A stretch of 64,000 nucleotides of DNA from Gammaproteobacteria bacterium UBA2675 (GCA_002354805.1 DEMH01000010.1:165293-229292), one strand, 5' to 3'; counted from the first letter of the stretch, positions 43,102-51,519 are shown. Numbers and translations are program-made. Notes: generated from the sequence alone by a model not told the origin.

Positions 43102-43177
43102 AATTACGTAAGTTATTGACTTGCCAAGGTCTTAACAAGTCTGTTTTAATCACGGTCAATGTCGGTGAAGCAATTAT

Positions 43178-44413
43178 ATGGCGTTAATAGTCAAGAAGTT
43201 TGGTGGTACCTCGGTAGGTAGTGTTGAGCGCATAGAAGCGGTCGCCGACAAGATTATTGCCAGCCGCAGCAACGGCGACGACATCGTTGTTGTGGTTTCT
43301 GCGATGAGCGGCGAAACCAACAGGCTCATCGCACTGGCCGAGAAGATCCAGGAACAGCCAAGTCCGCGGGAACTGGACGTACTGGTGTCGACCGGCGAGC
43401 AGGTGACAGTGGCGTTACTGGCCATGGCCCTGCACAAGCGCGGTTGCGGCGCCCGATCGTTTACCGGATCTCAGGTCCGCATCCTGACTGACAGCGCGCA
43501 TACGCGGGCACGAATCCAGGAGATCGATTCCCAGCGTATAAAGAATGAACTGGCTCAGGGCCACGTCGTAGTGGTGGCAGGATTCCAGGGTGTTGATGGT
43601 GATGGCAACATCACCACGCTGGGCCGGGGTGGCTCGGATACCTCGGCGGTGGCACTGGCGGCGGCGCTGGATGCTGACGAATGTCAGATCTATACCGACG
43701 TAAAAGGCGTCTACACCACCGACCCGCGCGTCGTTGAAGATGCCCGTTTGTTACGAACGATTACATTCGAGGAAATGCTGGAGCTTGCAAGCCTGGGGGC
43801 AAAGGTACTACAAATACGCTCCGTGGAGTTTGCCGGCAAGTACAAGGTGCCATTGCGCGTCCTGTCCAGCTTTGAAGATGATCCCGGCACACTGATTACA
43901 CTTGAGGACAACACTGAAATGGAAGCACCGATCATCTCTGGTATCGCATTCACCCGTGACGAGGCAAAAGTGACTGTCTCCGGTGTACCGGATGTGCCAG
44001 GGGTTGCCTATCAGGTGCTGGGTCCGGTCAGTGATGCGGGTATCGAAGTCGACGTGATCGTGCAGAACGTGTCCGCAGATGGTACAACTGACATAACGTT
44101 TACCGTCAAGCGTCAGGACAGCGAGCAGACCCGCAAACTGGTCACTTCAGTGGCGCAGCAGGTAGGTGCTCGTGATGTCAGCGTCGACAACAAGATTGCC
44201 AAGGTGTCGCTGGTGGGGGTCGGTATGCGTTCCCACGCCGGTATCGCCAGCCAGATGTTCAAAACCCTGGCCGCTGAGTCGATCAATATTCAGATAATAA
44301 CGACCTCCGAAATCAAGATTTCGGTGGTTATAGAGGAGAAATACCTGGAGCTGGCTGTGCGATCGCTGCACTCCGCATTCGGGTTGGGGGAAGAGACCGC
44401 ACTGGCTGGATGA
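43178..44413 (+). CDS. lysC: Aspartate kinase
   Basis: 411 residues, the length of the single-domain kinase with two ACT domains known in Pseudomonas. Starts ALIVKKFGGTSVGSVERIEAVAD; substrate and ATP segments VVVSAMSGETNRL and GRGGSDTSAVALAAAL; ACT domains from about residue 265 (VTVSGVPDVPGVAYQVLGP; VSLVGVGMRSHAGIASQMFKTL). First step of the aspartate family, feeding hom/thrC encoded 10 kb upstream and lysine. No regulatory leader recognised. Confidence 0.97.
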   Translation: MALIVKKFGGTSVGSVERIEAVADKIIASRSNGDDIVVVVSAMSGETNRLIALAEKIQEQPSPRELDVLVSTGEQVTVALLAMALHKRGCGARSFTGSQVRILTDSAHTRARIQEIDSQRIKNELAQGHVVVVAGFQGVDGDGNITTLGRGGSDTSAVALAAALDADECQIYTDVKGVYTTDPRVVEDARLLRTITFEEMLELASLGAKVLQIRSVEFAGKYKVPLRVLSSFEDDPGTLITLEDNTEMEAPIISGIAFTRDEAKVTVSGVPDVPGVAYQVLGPVSDAGIEVDVIVQNVSADGTTDITFTVKRQDSEQTRKLVTSVAQQVGARDVSVDNKIAKVSLVGVGMRSHAGIASQMFKTLAAESINIQIITTSEIKISVVIEEKYLELAVRSLHSAFGLGEETALAG

Positions 44414-44558
44414 TCAGGGGAGCGAGCTCGAAAAGGCAGGCCCTGGCCTGACCGTGATTTGTTTTGGGGAGACGTGACTGCATTTGGTTTGTTATCCGGT
44501 CTACTGAATAACCGTGCAGTCTGGAACAATTCCGTGAATACTTTTCAGGCCGCTGAAA

Positions 44559-44592
44559 GGGATGTTGCATGGATTTCATGAATGGGAAAGGA
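44559..44592 (+). promoter_or_regulatory. GGA cluster over the csrA ribosome site
   Basis: Four GGA motifs at 44560, 44571, 44585 and 44590, the last inside the Shine-Dalgarno AAGGAGAT of csrA. This is the arrangement by which CsrA represses its own translation in E. coli. Inference from motifs. Confidence 0.45.
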
Positions 44593-44600
44593 GATACATC

Positions 44601-44804
44601 ATGTTGATCTTAACTCGCCGGATTGGTGAGACTCTGATGGTAGGCGATGATGTAACAGTCACCGTCCTCGGTGTAAAAGGCAATCAGGTACGAATCGGCG
44701 TCAATGCCCCAAAGGATGTTGCGGTTCATCGCGAAGAAATATATCAACGTATCCAGAAAGAAAAGGATGGCGGCGCTGATTCCGGCAACAACTCTGATCA
44801 GTGA
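44601..44804 (+). CDS. csrA: Carbon storage regulator CsrA
   Basis: 67 residues from the ATG at 44601 behind AAGGAGAT. Opening MLILTRRIGETLMVGDDVTVTVLGVKGNQVRIGV is the canonical CsrA dimer core, with Arg44-type binding residue in VAVHREEIYQRI. RNA-binding regulator that blocks or stabilises mRNAs at GGA motifs. Slightly longer tail than E. coli (61). Its likely antagonist RNA is the GGA-rich transcript at 20531. Confidence 0.98.
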   Translation: MLILTRRIGETLMVGDDVTVTVLGVKGNQVRIGVNAPKDVAVHREEIYQRIQKEKDGGADSGNNSDQ

Positions 44805-44822
44805 ATTTCTTGGCATTCAAGC

Positions 44823-44851
44823 CTGCCATTTCTCCAAAGTTATGCTATGAT
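44823..44851 (+). promoter_or_regulatory. Promoter of tRNA-Ser
   Basis: CTGCCA (44823-44828) and TATGAT (44846-44851) with 17-base spacing, followed by a GC-rich discriminator GGCGCCCG typical of stringently controlled stable RNA genes. Confidence 0.6.
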
Positions 44852-44863
44852 GGCGCCCGTTTT

Positions 44864-44954
44864 GGAGAGATGGCCGAGTGGCTGAAGGCGCGCCCCTGCT
44901 AAGGGCGTATAGGTTAATCCCCTATCGAGGGTTCGAATCCCTCTCTCTCCGCCA
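44864..44954 (+). tRNA. tRNA-Ser (GCU)
   Basis: 91 bases with CCA encoded. Acceptor GGAGAGA pairs with TCTCTCC; anticodon loop CTGCTAA gives GCU for AGC/AGU serine codons; long variable arm (GTATAGGTTAATCCCCTAT region) as in serine tRNAs; T-arm GAGGG-TTCGAAT-CCCTC. Confidence 0.97.
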
Positions 44955-45012
44955 TACGCCTTATCCACCCCTGTACGGGCCTCTAACTGCAGTAGAAAAA
45001 TGAGCAGCAGTG

Positions 45013-45137
45013 GATAGAGGGATTAGAACCCGAAAGAGGGTTCGATGGATTGCAAAGCAATCCAAGACGAGCGCGCCAGCGCGAAGCCCGAAGGGTTGAA
45101 CAGCCCCAAAAAAGGCTGTTCAATCAATCCCTCTCTC
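45013..45137 (+). repeat. Post-tRNA hairpin element, copy 1 (T-arm halves of tRNA-Ser around a core)
   Basis: Begins with an inverted copy of the tRNA-Ser T-arm/acceptor segment (45013-45031, 17 of 19 bases identical to the reverse complement). Then AGAGGGTTCGAT (45035-45046) and AATCCCTCTCTC (45126-45137) are the two halves of the same T-arm, separated by about 80 bases with hairpins: GGATTGC/GCAATCC (45047-45063), CCCGAAGGG, and ACAGCC/GGCTGT (45100-45120). A second copy with the same core follows tRNA-Arg at 61.9 kb. I do not recognise a named family. Confidence 0.7.
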
Positions 45138-45235
45138 GTAAATCCAGCGCTCAACCCAAACATCACTCCCAACACCGCTCCAATCCCCCTCTCACCGCGT
45201 ATACATCTACACCACTCGCAAACGAGAGCTTTTCC

Positions 45236-45955
45236 ATGCCCAACCACATCGCCATATTCGGCGCCAACGGCACAATCGGCAGCGAATTCACAAGGGCGCT
45301 GTCCTCACACTATCCCGAAGCAACCATCCACGCCTTCTCTCGAAGGCCACAAGACAGTGCCGCCCAAAATATCACCACCCACCAGCTCGACTACCTCGAC
45401 GAGGCAGCACTTAAAAATGCCGCTAAAGAAGTGTCAGAGCAGGCACCCCTCGATCTCGTCATCGTAGCGACAGGCATCCTGCACACGGACGAGATCATGC
45501 CGGAGAAATCCCTGCGTGATTTATCCGCAGACAAGTTCATGCAGCTTTATCAGGCCAATACCATCGTGCCTGCCCTGATCGCCAAATACTTTGTACCCAT
45601 CCTGAATAAACAGCAGACCGTATTGTTTGCAGCCTTGTCGGCCCGCGTCGGCAGCATCTCCGACAATCATCTGGGCGGCTGGTATTCCTACCGCGCCTCC
45701 AAGGCAGCTCTCAACATGATCATCAGAAATGTTGCCATCGAAACGCGACGTACCAACAAGAATGCCATTGTCTGTGCACTGCACCCGGGTACTGTTGACA
45801 GTGCGCTTTCAGAGCCTTTTCAAAAGAATGTGCCGGAGGACAAGCTGTTTACCGCAGAGTTCTCCGTGTCGCAGCTGCTGCAGGTGATAGACAAACTCAG
45901 CACTGATGATAGCGGCAAGGTGTTTGCCTGGGACGGCAGTGAGATTCAGCCCTGA
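45236..45955 (+). CDS. Short-chain dehydrogenase/reductase
   Basis: 239 residues from the ATG at 45236; the longer frame runs back through the repeat element and is rejected. Rossmann motif AIFGANGTIGSEF (GxxGxxG), LVIVATGIL strand, and active site with Ser in ALSARVGSISDN and YSYRASKAAL (Tyr-x-x-x-Lys pattern). Resembles the CsgA-like SDR group of gammaproteobacteria. NAD(P)-dependent oxidoreductase of unknown substrate. The stop overlaps the first half-site of the fic operator array. Confidence 0.88.
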   Translation: MPNHIAIFGANGTIGSEFTRALSSHYPEATIHAFSRRPQDSAAQNITTHQLDYLDEAALKNAAKEVSEQAPLDLVIVATGILHTDEIMPEKSLRDLSADKFMQLYQANTIVPALIAKYFVPILNKQQTVLFAALSARVGSISDNHLGGWYSYRASKAALNMIIRNVAIETRRTNKNAIVCALHPGTVDSALSEPFQKNVPEDKLFTAEFSVSQLLQVIDKLSTDDSGKVFAWDGSEIQP

Positions 45956-46056
45956 TGCGGTGAATAACGCCCGTAATCACCGCATGATATGCGGTGATTA
46001 AGCTTGGTGATGCGGTGAATAGGTCGTATAATCACCGCAAATCATGCGGTGAATAA
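45955..46056 (+). promoter_or_regulatory. Operator array before fic: six ATGCGGTGA half-sites
   Basis: ATGCGGTGAATA-type half-sites at 45955, 45989, 46010 and 46044 on the plus strand and as TAATCACCGCA at 45974 and 46029 inverted. 45974-46000 is a perfect 12-3-12 palindrome. The pattern is a tandem duplication of one unit (45955-46000 and 46010-46056). The fic promoter lies inside the second unit. Binding by the HTH part of the Fic protein is inferred. Confidence 0.75.
46004..46032 (+). promoter_or_regulatory. fic promoter
   Basis: TTGGTG (46004-46009) and TATAAT (46027-46032) with 17-base spacing; a half-site fills the spacer and another covers the -10 box, so bound protein would block RNA polymerase. 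Transcript start near 46039, less than 20 bases before the ATG. Confidence 0.7.
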
Positions 46057-46057
46057 T

Positions 46058-47167
46058 ATGTGGATACATGAACATCAGGACTGGCCTGACTTTAGCTGGG
46101 ATGCGGAAGCACTGGAAGCAAAACTCGCAGACTGTCGATATCGACAGGGCCGCGTGCTGGGCCGTATGGAGAGCCTTGGATTTGAGCTAAAGCGCGAAGC
46201 CTCGCTCAATACTCTTACGAATGACGTCGTTAAATCTTCAGCGATTGAAGGCGAAAACCTGAATCCCACTGAGGTGCGTTCCTCCATTGCCCGCAGGCTC
46301 GGTCTGGATCTCGCCGTCCTTGTCCCGGTTAGCCGTGATGTCGAAGGCATCGTCGAGATGATGCTGGACGCCACGCAGCGTTTCTCCAAACCACTGAGCA
46401 GAGAACGGCTTTTTGACTGGCACGCGGCACTTTTCCCTACTGGTCGGAGCGGCATGCGTAAAATTTCCGTTGGCCAGTGGCGCACAGAGGATGCGGGTCC
46501 AATGCAGGTGGTTTCGGGACCCATTGGTAAAGAAAAGGTTCACTTTGAAGCACCAGACGCCGGCCGTCTGGCTGAAGAGATGGCCCGGTTTCTAGTATGG
46601 TTCGAGCGGAGGGGCGATATCGACCCCGTTGTCAAAGCCGGTATTGCCCACTTCTGGTTCGTCACCATCCACCCCTTTGAAGATGGCAACGGACGTATAG
46701 CCAGAGCAATAGGTGACATGGCGCTTGCCAGGGCTGATGGTACGCCAGATCGCTTTTACAGTCTGTCAACGCAGATAGAAACAGAGCGCAAGCAGTACTA
46801 TACACAGCTAGAGCATCAGCAGCGTGCATCTACTGACATCACACCCTGGCTGTCATGGTTTCTTGATTGCCTCGGTCGGGCGATTACCAGTGCCGAAACA
46901 ACGCTGGCGAATGTCTTGTTCAAAGCTCGACTATGGGAGGAGCTCAAACAGAACCCTGTCAATGACCGACAGCGGCATGTCATCAATCGCATGTTGGAAG
47001 ATGACTTTCAGGGTTATATAAACACCTCAAAATATGCAAGGCTTGCCAAGTGTTCTAACGACACGGCACTGCGAGATATTCAGGACTTAAAGGAGCGGGG
47101 GGTGTTAGTTCAGAATCCCGGGAGAGGGCGGAGCACGAGTTACAGCTTGTCAGACAGTTTGGAGTGA
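46058..47167 (+). CDS. Fic/DOC family protein with C-terminal winged helix
   Basis: 369 residues from the ATG at 46058; a GTG three codons earlier lies in the operator. N-terminal DUF4172-like part, inhibitory helix with SSAIEGE at about residue 73 ((S/T)xxxE(G/N) motif of class II Fic proteins, whose Glu blocks ATP), Fic core with HPFEDGNGRIARAIG at about 212 (HPFx[D/E]GNGR, catalytic His), and a C-terminal helix-turn-helix (YINTSKYARLAKCSNDTALRDIQDLKERGVLV). Fic enzymes AMPylate proteins. The HTH and the operator array suggest autoregulation. No partner antitoxin gene is adjacent, in line with an internal inhibitory motif. Confidence 0.93.
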   Translation: MWIHEHQDWPDFSWDAEALEAKLADCRYRQGRVLGRMESLGFELKREASLNTLTNDVVKSSAIEGENLNPTEVRSSIARRLGLDLAVLVPVSRDVEGIVEMMLDATQRFSKPLSRERLFDWHAALFPTGRSGMRKISVGQWRTEDAGPMQVVSGPIGKEKVHFEAPDAGRLAEEMARFLVWFERRGDIDPVVKAGIAHFWFVTIHPFEDGNGRIARAIGDMALARADGTPDRFYSLSTQIETERKQYYTQLEHQQRASTDITPWLSWFLDCLGRAITSAETTLANVLFKARLWEELKQNPVNDRQRHVINRMLEDDFQGYINTSKYARLAKCSNDTALRDIQDLKERGVLVQNPGRGRSTSYSLSDSLE

Positions 47168-47386
47168 AGCAAGGAAAGCGAGTCGGCGCCTGCGTAGACA
47201 AACGACCGACTCATTTCAAACCTGTTGCTTTGATTGTTTTCATATTTATCCCGTATATCAGTTTTTGTGATTATGTATTTTCTTCACTGGCTTGTGGCCG
47301 TGAAACGCCTTGTTGCTTACGGGTTTGAAACAACAAGCGTACTGTGCATTTAACTGTGAATCATGGTACTTCTTACGACTGCGATC

Positions 47387-47767
47387 TTACTGTTTACCAA
47401 CGAAGCTGAACTTCATCAGAGTGCGAACAGGTACTGCCTGACCAGCTTCAGCAACAACCGGCTCAAACTTCCAGGATTCAATGGCGCTCAGAGCGGCGCG
47501 AGTGAACAGACGAGAGTTTGATTCAGCAACTGCAGGAGAAGAAACGCTGCCGTCGGGCATTACAGTGAACTCAACAACGGTGTAACCTTCGATACCAGAC
47601 AGCTCGGCACGACGTGGGTACTCTGGCAGTGAAGACTCTACAACGCGCAGGTCCTTGCTGCTGTACATGCCTGAAGCTTCAGGAGTCTGTGCATTGGCGC
47701 TTACAGAAACGGCACTACCAATAACACCGGCCAGAACTGCGATTTTTACTACTGCTGACTTACTCAT
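47387..47767 (-). CDS. Exported TonB C-terminal-domain protein
   Basis: 126 residues from the ATG complementary to 47765-47767 (GAGGTG upstream). The N-terminus looks like a cleavable signal peptide (VVKIAVLAGVIGSAVSVSANAQ) rather than a TonB anchor with a Pro-rich linker. The mature part is a TonB C-terminal fold: LPEYPRRAELSGIEGYTVVEFTVMPDGSVSSPAVAESN...FTRAALSAIESWKFEP. Without a linker it is unlikely to energise outer membrane receptors directly. It is behind a near-perfect sigma-54 promoter. Confidence 0.85.
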   Translation of the reverse strand: MSKSAVVKIAVLAGVIGSAVSVSANAQTPEASGMYSSKDLRVVESSLPEYPRRAELSGIEGYTVVEFTVMPDGSVSSPAVAESNSRLFTRAALSAIESWKFEPVVAEAGQAVPVRTLMKFSFVGKQ

Positions 47768-47816
47768 TTATTTCACCTCGAATTTTGGGGTTGGATTAAC
47801 TTGCACCTAGGACAAA

Positions 47817-47831
47817 GCAAAGCCTGTGCCA
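47817..47831 (-). promoter_or_regulatory. Sigma-54 promoter before the TonB-C gene
   Basis: On the minus strand TGGCAC-AGGCT-TTGC matches the -24/-12 consensus TGGCAC-N5-TTGC at every position. Start expected near 47806, giving a 40-base leader. AT-rich DNA lies upstream (47832-47856). Confidence 0.82.
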
Positions 47832-48131
47832 GTTTTTTAATATTAATAAAAACAAAGGCATAGCGATCCAGGCCCATCCGTGAGCAATTTGCTGGTGCGC
47901 TGTTTTAATGCAGGCTGCACCAACTTGCTTCACGAATGACAGCATGTTGCCATTAGATATTGACAATGTTGTGTCATATTCCTGAATCTTTCGTGACACT
48001 CCATTTCTGAACGTATTCATGATAATGTCCGGCGGTAAGTCATTGGCGAATCAGCCAATGAGTGCCGGAACACCGATCGATGTCCTATAACAAGCAGAAC
48101 ACCCGCACCACAATAAAAGATGAGGCAGATC
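47832..48131. other. Intergenic region between divergent genes
   Basis: No convincing gene. It should hold enhancer sites for the sigma-54 promoter and the promoter of the DUF6351 gene. A two-level hairpin at 48029-48068 (CCGGC/GCCGG outside, TCATTGGC/GCCAATGA inside) lies in the likely leader of the DUF6351 gene; it has no T tail. A 74-codon leftward frame at 47796-48020 has no support. Confidence 0.5.
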
Positions 48132-50495
48132 ATGATTCGCAAGGTACCCCAGCTAGCCCTGACCGTTAGCCTGCTCGCCGCGCTGGCGGCCTGCAGTGAA
48201 CCAGATACCGACACTGACCCCGTCAATCCAGCGGCTGACCTGGCCGCTGCGCGAGCAGCCGTCGACCTCGCTGTTGCTTCCAGTGCACCAGACCAGATTA
48301 GTGGCAGCTCGGTGCTGGTGACCATTAATGGGGTTGATTCGCTGCAGGGGCTGACCTTCCTGGCAGATGACCGGCCACTGGCAACCGTCAGACAGACCGC
48401 AATGTCTGCTGGGAATTCATTTAATGTGCTGCTGGCAGGGCTGGAGCAGGGCAGCCAGGCACTTTCGGTGCAGAACAGCCAGGGTCAGGTATTGGCCTCA
48501 CTTCCGGTGACCAGCCATCCACTCAGTGGTCCCATCTTCTCCGGCCCGCAGCAATATCCCTTTGTCTGTACCAGTGTGCTGGAGTGGGGTGTGCAGCCAC
48601 TGGTTGATCACAACGAGGAGTGGGGCTTTCCGGTTTACGCCCCTGGAGCAACTGCCGAGGACGCAGAGCCCATCGGTTACAGCAAGGACTGCATGATCGA
48701 GCCCTTCGTTGAATACCACTATATGAGTACTGAGGGTGGCTACAAACCCTGGCCGGCGGATGGTATGCGCCCGGCTGATCTGGCAACAACCACGCTGACA
48801 GACGGCACCGAGGTGGATTTTGTGGTGCGCTGGGAACGCGGCACCCTCAACCGTTTCCTTTACAGCTTTGCCACCCTGGTGCAGCCAGATGCAATGACCG
48901 GCAGTGTCATCGACCCGGGGCCCGCCAACTGGAATGGTCGCCTGCTGTACCATTTTGAAGGTGGTGTGGGTGTTGGCCACAGTCAGGGGCGCGTCAGTGC
49001 CAGCCGTGCACGCTTGCCAGAGGCGCTGGGGCAGGGCTACGCCGTCATCTACTCGTCTGGCAATCGTACCGGTGAGCATTACAACCTGCAGGTCGGTGGA
49101 GAAACCGCGCTGATGGTCAAAGAGCACTTCATCAAGCGTTTTGGTGTGCCCGACTACACCGTCGCAGTGGGTGGATCAGGCGGTGCCATCCAGCAGTATG
49201 TGTATCAACAGAATCATCCTGGTCTGATCGACGCCGGTGTGGCCCAGTACTCCTATCCGGACATGGTCACACAGACCATCCACGTCGGTGACTGTGAGTT
49301 GCTGGAACACTACATGGACGTCACTGATCGCAATAACCCGCGCTGGCAGGTCACCGAGAACCGCAGCCTGCTGATCGGTTTCAATTCCACCGATGCTGTG
49401 CCGGATCCGCTGGCCGACATCAAACGTCAGCTGGGTTACGCCTCCGCCCCGGGTGCCAACGAATGCATCCCTGCCTGGCGCGGCCTGACCCCACTGAGCA
49501 TGAACCCGCACTATGGGCAGGTACGGGAGCAGGACAAGATGCATCCGCCTGGGATCATGGATGACGTGGTATGGACCCACTACGATGACCTGAAGAATAT
49601 CTACGGCGTCGACGAAAATGGCTGGGCGCGCACGCCCTGGGACAATGTTGGTGTGCAGTACGGTCTGCAGGCACTGACAGAAGGTGCCATCACACCTGAG
49701 GAATTCCTCGACCTGAACGAAAAAGTCGGCGGCTGGAAACATCCGTCTGACATGGTGCAGGAAGGCGCCCCGTTTCTGGGTGAAATGACCCCGGAGAACT
49801 TTGATCCCTGGAGCAGTCGCAATATGAACCTGTCCACCAATGGTGAGCCAGCGCCGCGTACCAGTGGCGATCCGCAGGCCATCAGCGCACTGTATGAGTC
49901 CGGCATGGTGTTTGATGGCCAGCTGAACATTCCCATCATCGACTGGCGGCATTATCTGGAGCACGTGCTGGATATGCACAACTCACATCAGTCCTTCTCT
50001 GCGCGCCAGCGCATCGAGAACCAGATGGGCCACAGTAACAACCAACTGATCTGGTTCACCGATGCACGGCCCGAGCCTGCCTTCGACCAGACCCTGCAGG
50101 CGCTGGAAGTGCTGCACGAGTGGGTGAGCAATATCAAAGCCAATCCGGATGCCAGTGTCGCCGCGGCGCGTCCGGACAGCGCCCAGGATGCCTGCTTCAA
50201 TACCCAGGGCGAACTGATCGCGCAGGGAGACGATGTCTGGAACGGCATTCTCAACGAGCAGCCAGAGGGTGCCTGTACGCAGCAGTTTCCGGTTTACTCG
50301 ACCTCACGGATGGTGGCAGGTGGCCCAATTGAAGGCAGTATCTTCAAATGCGAGATGAAGTCGCTTGATCAGGCGCTGGCCGATGGCACCTACGGCAGCT
50401 GGCAGCCGGACCAGACGCAACAGCAACGCCTGCGCAACATATTCCCGCAGGGCGTGTGTGATTACAGTGAGCCTGACAGTGCACGTCCACAATAA
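48132..50495 (+). CDS. DUF6351 family lipoprotein (alpha/beta hydrolase-like)
   Basis: 787 residues from the ATG at 48132 with GAGG before it. Lipoprotein signal: LALTVSLLAALAACSEPD with lipobox LAAC, so it is membrane-anchored, then a Thr/Asp-rich linker. The body resembles DUF6351 proteins: QYPFVCTSVLEWGVQPLVDHN, a nucleophile-elbow-like VGGSGGAIQQYVYQ near residue 355, and many paired Cys. Related large proteins are secreted hydrolases, some tannase-like, but the substrate is unknown. Transcribed alone. The family call is from recollection of conserved phrases and should be checked by profile search. Confidence 0.72.
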   Translation: MIRKVPQLALTVSLLAALAACSEPDTDTDPVNPAADLAAARAAVDLAVASSAPDQISGSSVLVTINGVDSLQGLTFLADDRPLATVRQTAMSAGNSFNVLLAGLEQGSQALSVQNSQGQVLASLPVTSHPLSGPIFSGPQQYPFVCTSVLEWGVQPLVDHNEEWGFPVYAPGATAEDAEPIGYSKDCMIEPFVEYHYMSTEGGYKPWPADGMRPADLATTTLTDGTEVDFVVRWERGTLNRFLYSFATLVQPDAMTGSVIDPGPANWNGRLLYHFEGGVGVGHSQGRVSASRARLPEALGQGYAVIYSSGNRTGEHYNLQVGGETALMVKEHFIKRFGVPDYTVAVGGSGGAIQQYVYQQNHPGLIDAGVAQYSYPDMVTQTIHVGDCELLEHYMDVTDRNNPRWQVTENRSLLIGFNSTDAVPDPLADIKRQLGYASAPGANECIPAWRGLTPLSMNPHYGQVREQDKMHPPGIMDDVVWTHYDDLKNIYGVDENGWARTPWDNVGVQYGLQALTEGAITPEEFLDLNEKVGGWKHPSDMVQEGAPFLGEMTPENFDPWSSRNMNLSTNGEPAPRTSGDPQAISALYESGMVFDGQLNIPIIDWRHYLEHVLDMHNSHQSFSARQRIENQMGHSNNQLIWFTDARPEPAFDQTLQALEVLHEWVSNIKANPDASVAAARPDSAQDACFNTQGELIAQGDDVWNGILNEQPEGACTQQFPVYSTSRMVAGGPIEGSIFKCEMKSLDQALADGTYGSWQPDQTQQQRLRNIFPQGVCDYSEPDSARPQ

Positions 50496-50633
50496 GGCAG
50501 GGTTTATGGAACACTTTGTCGGCATGCGGGTGATACGGTTACAATCGGGCACCGTATCAACCCGTCGACAAACGATTTGATGTAGAGCAGTAGTAAATTC
50601 TCAAAACAGGAAAACAAAACACAGGACGCAACA

Positions 50634-51509
50634 ATGAACTTTGAAGACATCAAGAATATATGTGTAGTGGGCGCCGGCAACATGGGTCATCAGATTGCCC
50701 TGCAGGCTGCCATTTGCGGATACAAGGTCAAATGTTTTGACGTCAATCAGGAAACGCTGAAAAAGGCCGATGCCTTTGTTGATTCCTATCTGCCGGGTCG
50801 CGTTGAAAAAGGCCGCCTGACCACCGAGCAGGCGCAGGCTGCGCGCGGCAATATTCAGTTTGTCGACTCGCTGGAATCTGCGGCGGGTGATGCCGACTTT
50901 GTCATTGAGGCAGCCACCGAAGTGCTTTCACTGAAGCGCAAGATTTTTGCCGACCTGGATCGCATCGCACCCAAGCACGCGATTCTGGCCACCAACTCGT
51001 CTGCCATCGTCAGCTCCAAAATTGCTGATGCCACCCAGCGTCAGGATAAAGTGTTGAACATGCACTTCTTCAATCCGGCACTGGTGATGAAGCTGGTGGA
51101 AGTTGTTAAGGGGCCACATGTCTCGGATGAAAGCGCTGATCTGACCATGGAGCTGTGCCGCGTCTTCCAGAAAGTGCCGGTACTGCTAAAAAAAGAAGTG
51201 GATGGCTTTTTGCTCAACCGTATCTTTGCAGCGATTTCACGCGAAGCCAGCTGGCTGCTGGAGATGGGTGTGGCCGAAGTGGAAGATATTGATAACGCCT
51301 GCGTCTACGGCGCTGGTCACCCGATGGGGCCGTTCCGCCTGAACGACCTGACCGGACTGGATCTGAGCTACATCATGCGTATGGAAAAATTCCGTGAGAC
51401 CGGCAACCCTGCCGATTTGCCCAACCCTCGCCTGGTAGAACACTACATGAAAGGCGAATACGGCGAAAAAACCGGCAAGGGCTGGTACGACTACTCCGGC
51501 AAGAAGTAA
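50634..51509 (+). CDS. 3-hydroxyacyl-CoA dehydrogenase
   Basis: 291 residues, the size of short 3-hydroxybutyryl-CoA dehydrogenases (Hbd/PaaH type). NAD site ICVVGAGNMGHQIALQAAICGYKV; catalytic segments NSSAIVSSKIADATQRQDKVLNMHFFNPALVMKLVEVV with the catalytic His, and C-terminal domain GHPMGPFRLNDLTGLDLS. Oxidises 3-hydroxyacyl-CoA in fatty-acid or aromatic catabolism. No other beta-oxidation genes are adjacent. Confidence 0.92.
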   Translation: MNFEDIKNICVVGAGNMGHQIALQAAICGYKVKCFDVNQETLKKADAFVDSYLPGRVEKGRLTTEQAQAARGNIQFVDSLESAAGDADFVIEAATEVLSLKRKIFADLDRIAPKHAILATNSSAIVSSKIADATQRQDKVLNMHFFNPALVMKLVEVVKGPHVSDESADLTMELCRVFQKVPVLLKKEVDGFLLNRIFAAISREASWLLEMGVAEVEDIDNACVYGAGHPMGPFRLNDLTGLDLSYIMRMEKFRETGNPADLPNPRLVEHYMKGEYGEKTGKGWYDYSGKK

Positions 51510-51519
51510 GTGCGGCGGT

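Noticed and set aside
45050..45235. N-terminal extension of the short-chain dehydrogenase frame
   Set aside because: The 62 extra codons run through the post-tRNA hairpin element; the Rossmann domain starts right after the ATG at 45236.
45955..46056. CRISPR array
   Set aside because: The repeats are short, alternate in orientation and have no unique spacers of constant size; no cas genes. They fit operator half-sites.
47304..47341. Terminator of the TonB-C gene (ACGC..TTGTTG / CAACAA..GCGT)
   Set aside because: The stem has a bulge and a long loop and no T run on the minus strand; too weak to annotate.
47796..48020. Leftward 74-codon open frame
   Set aside because: No ribosome site, no domain; it overlaps the sigma-54 promoter region of the TonB-C gene. 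Likely chance.
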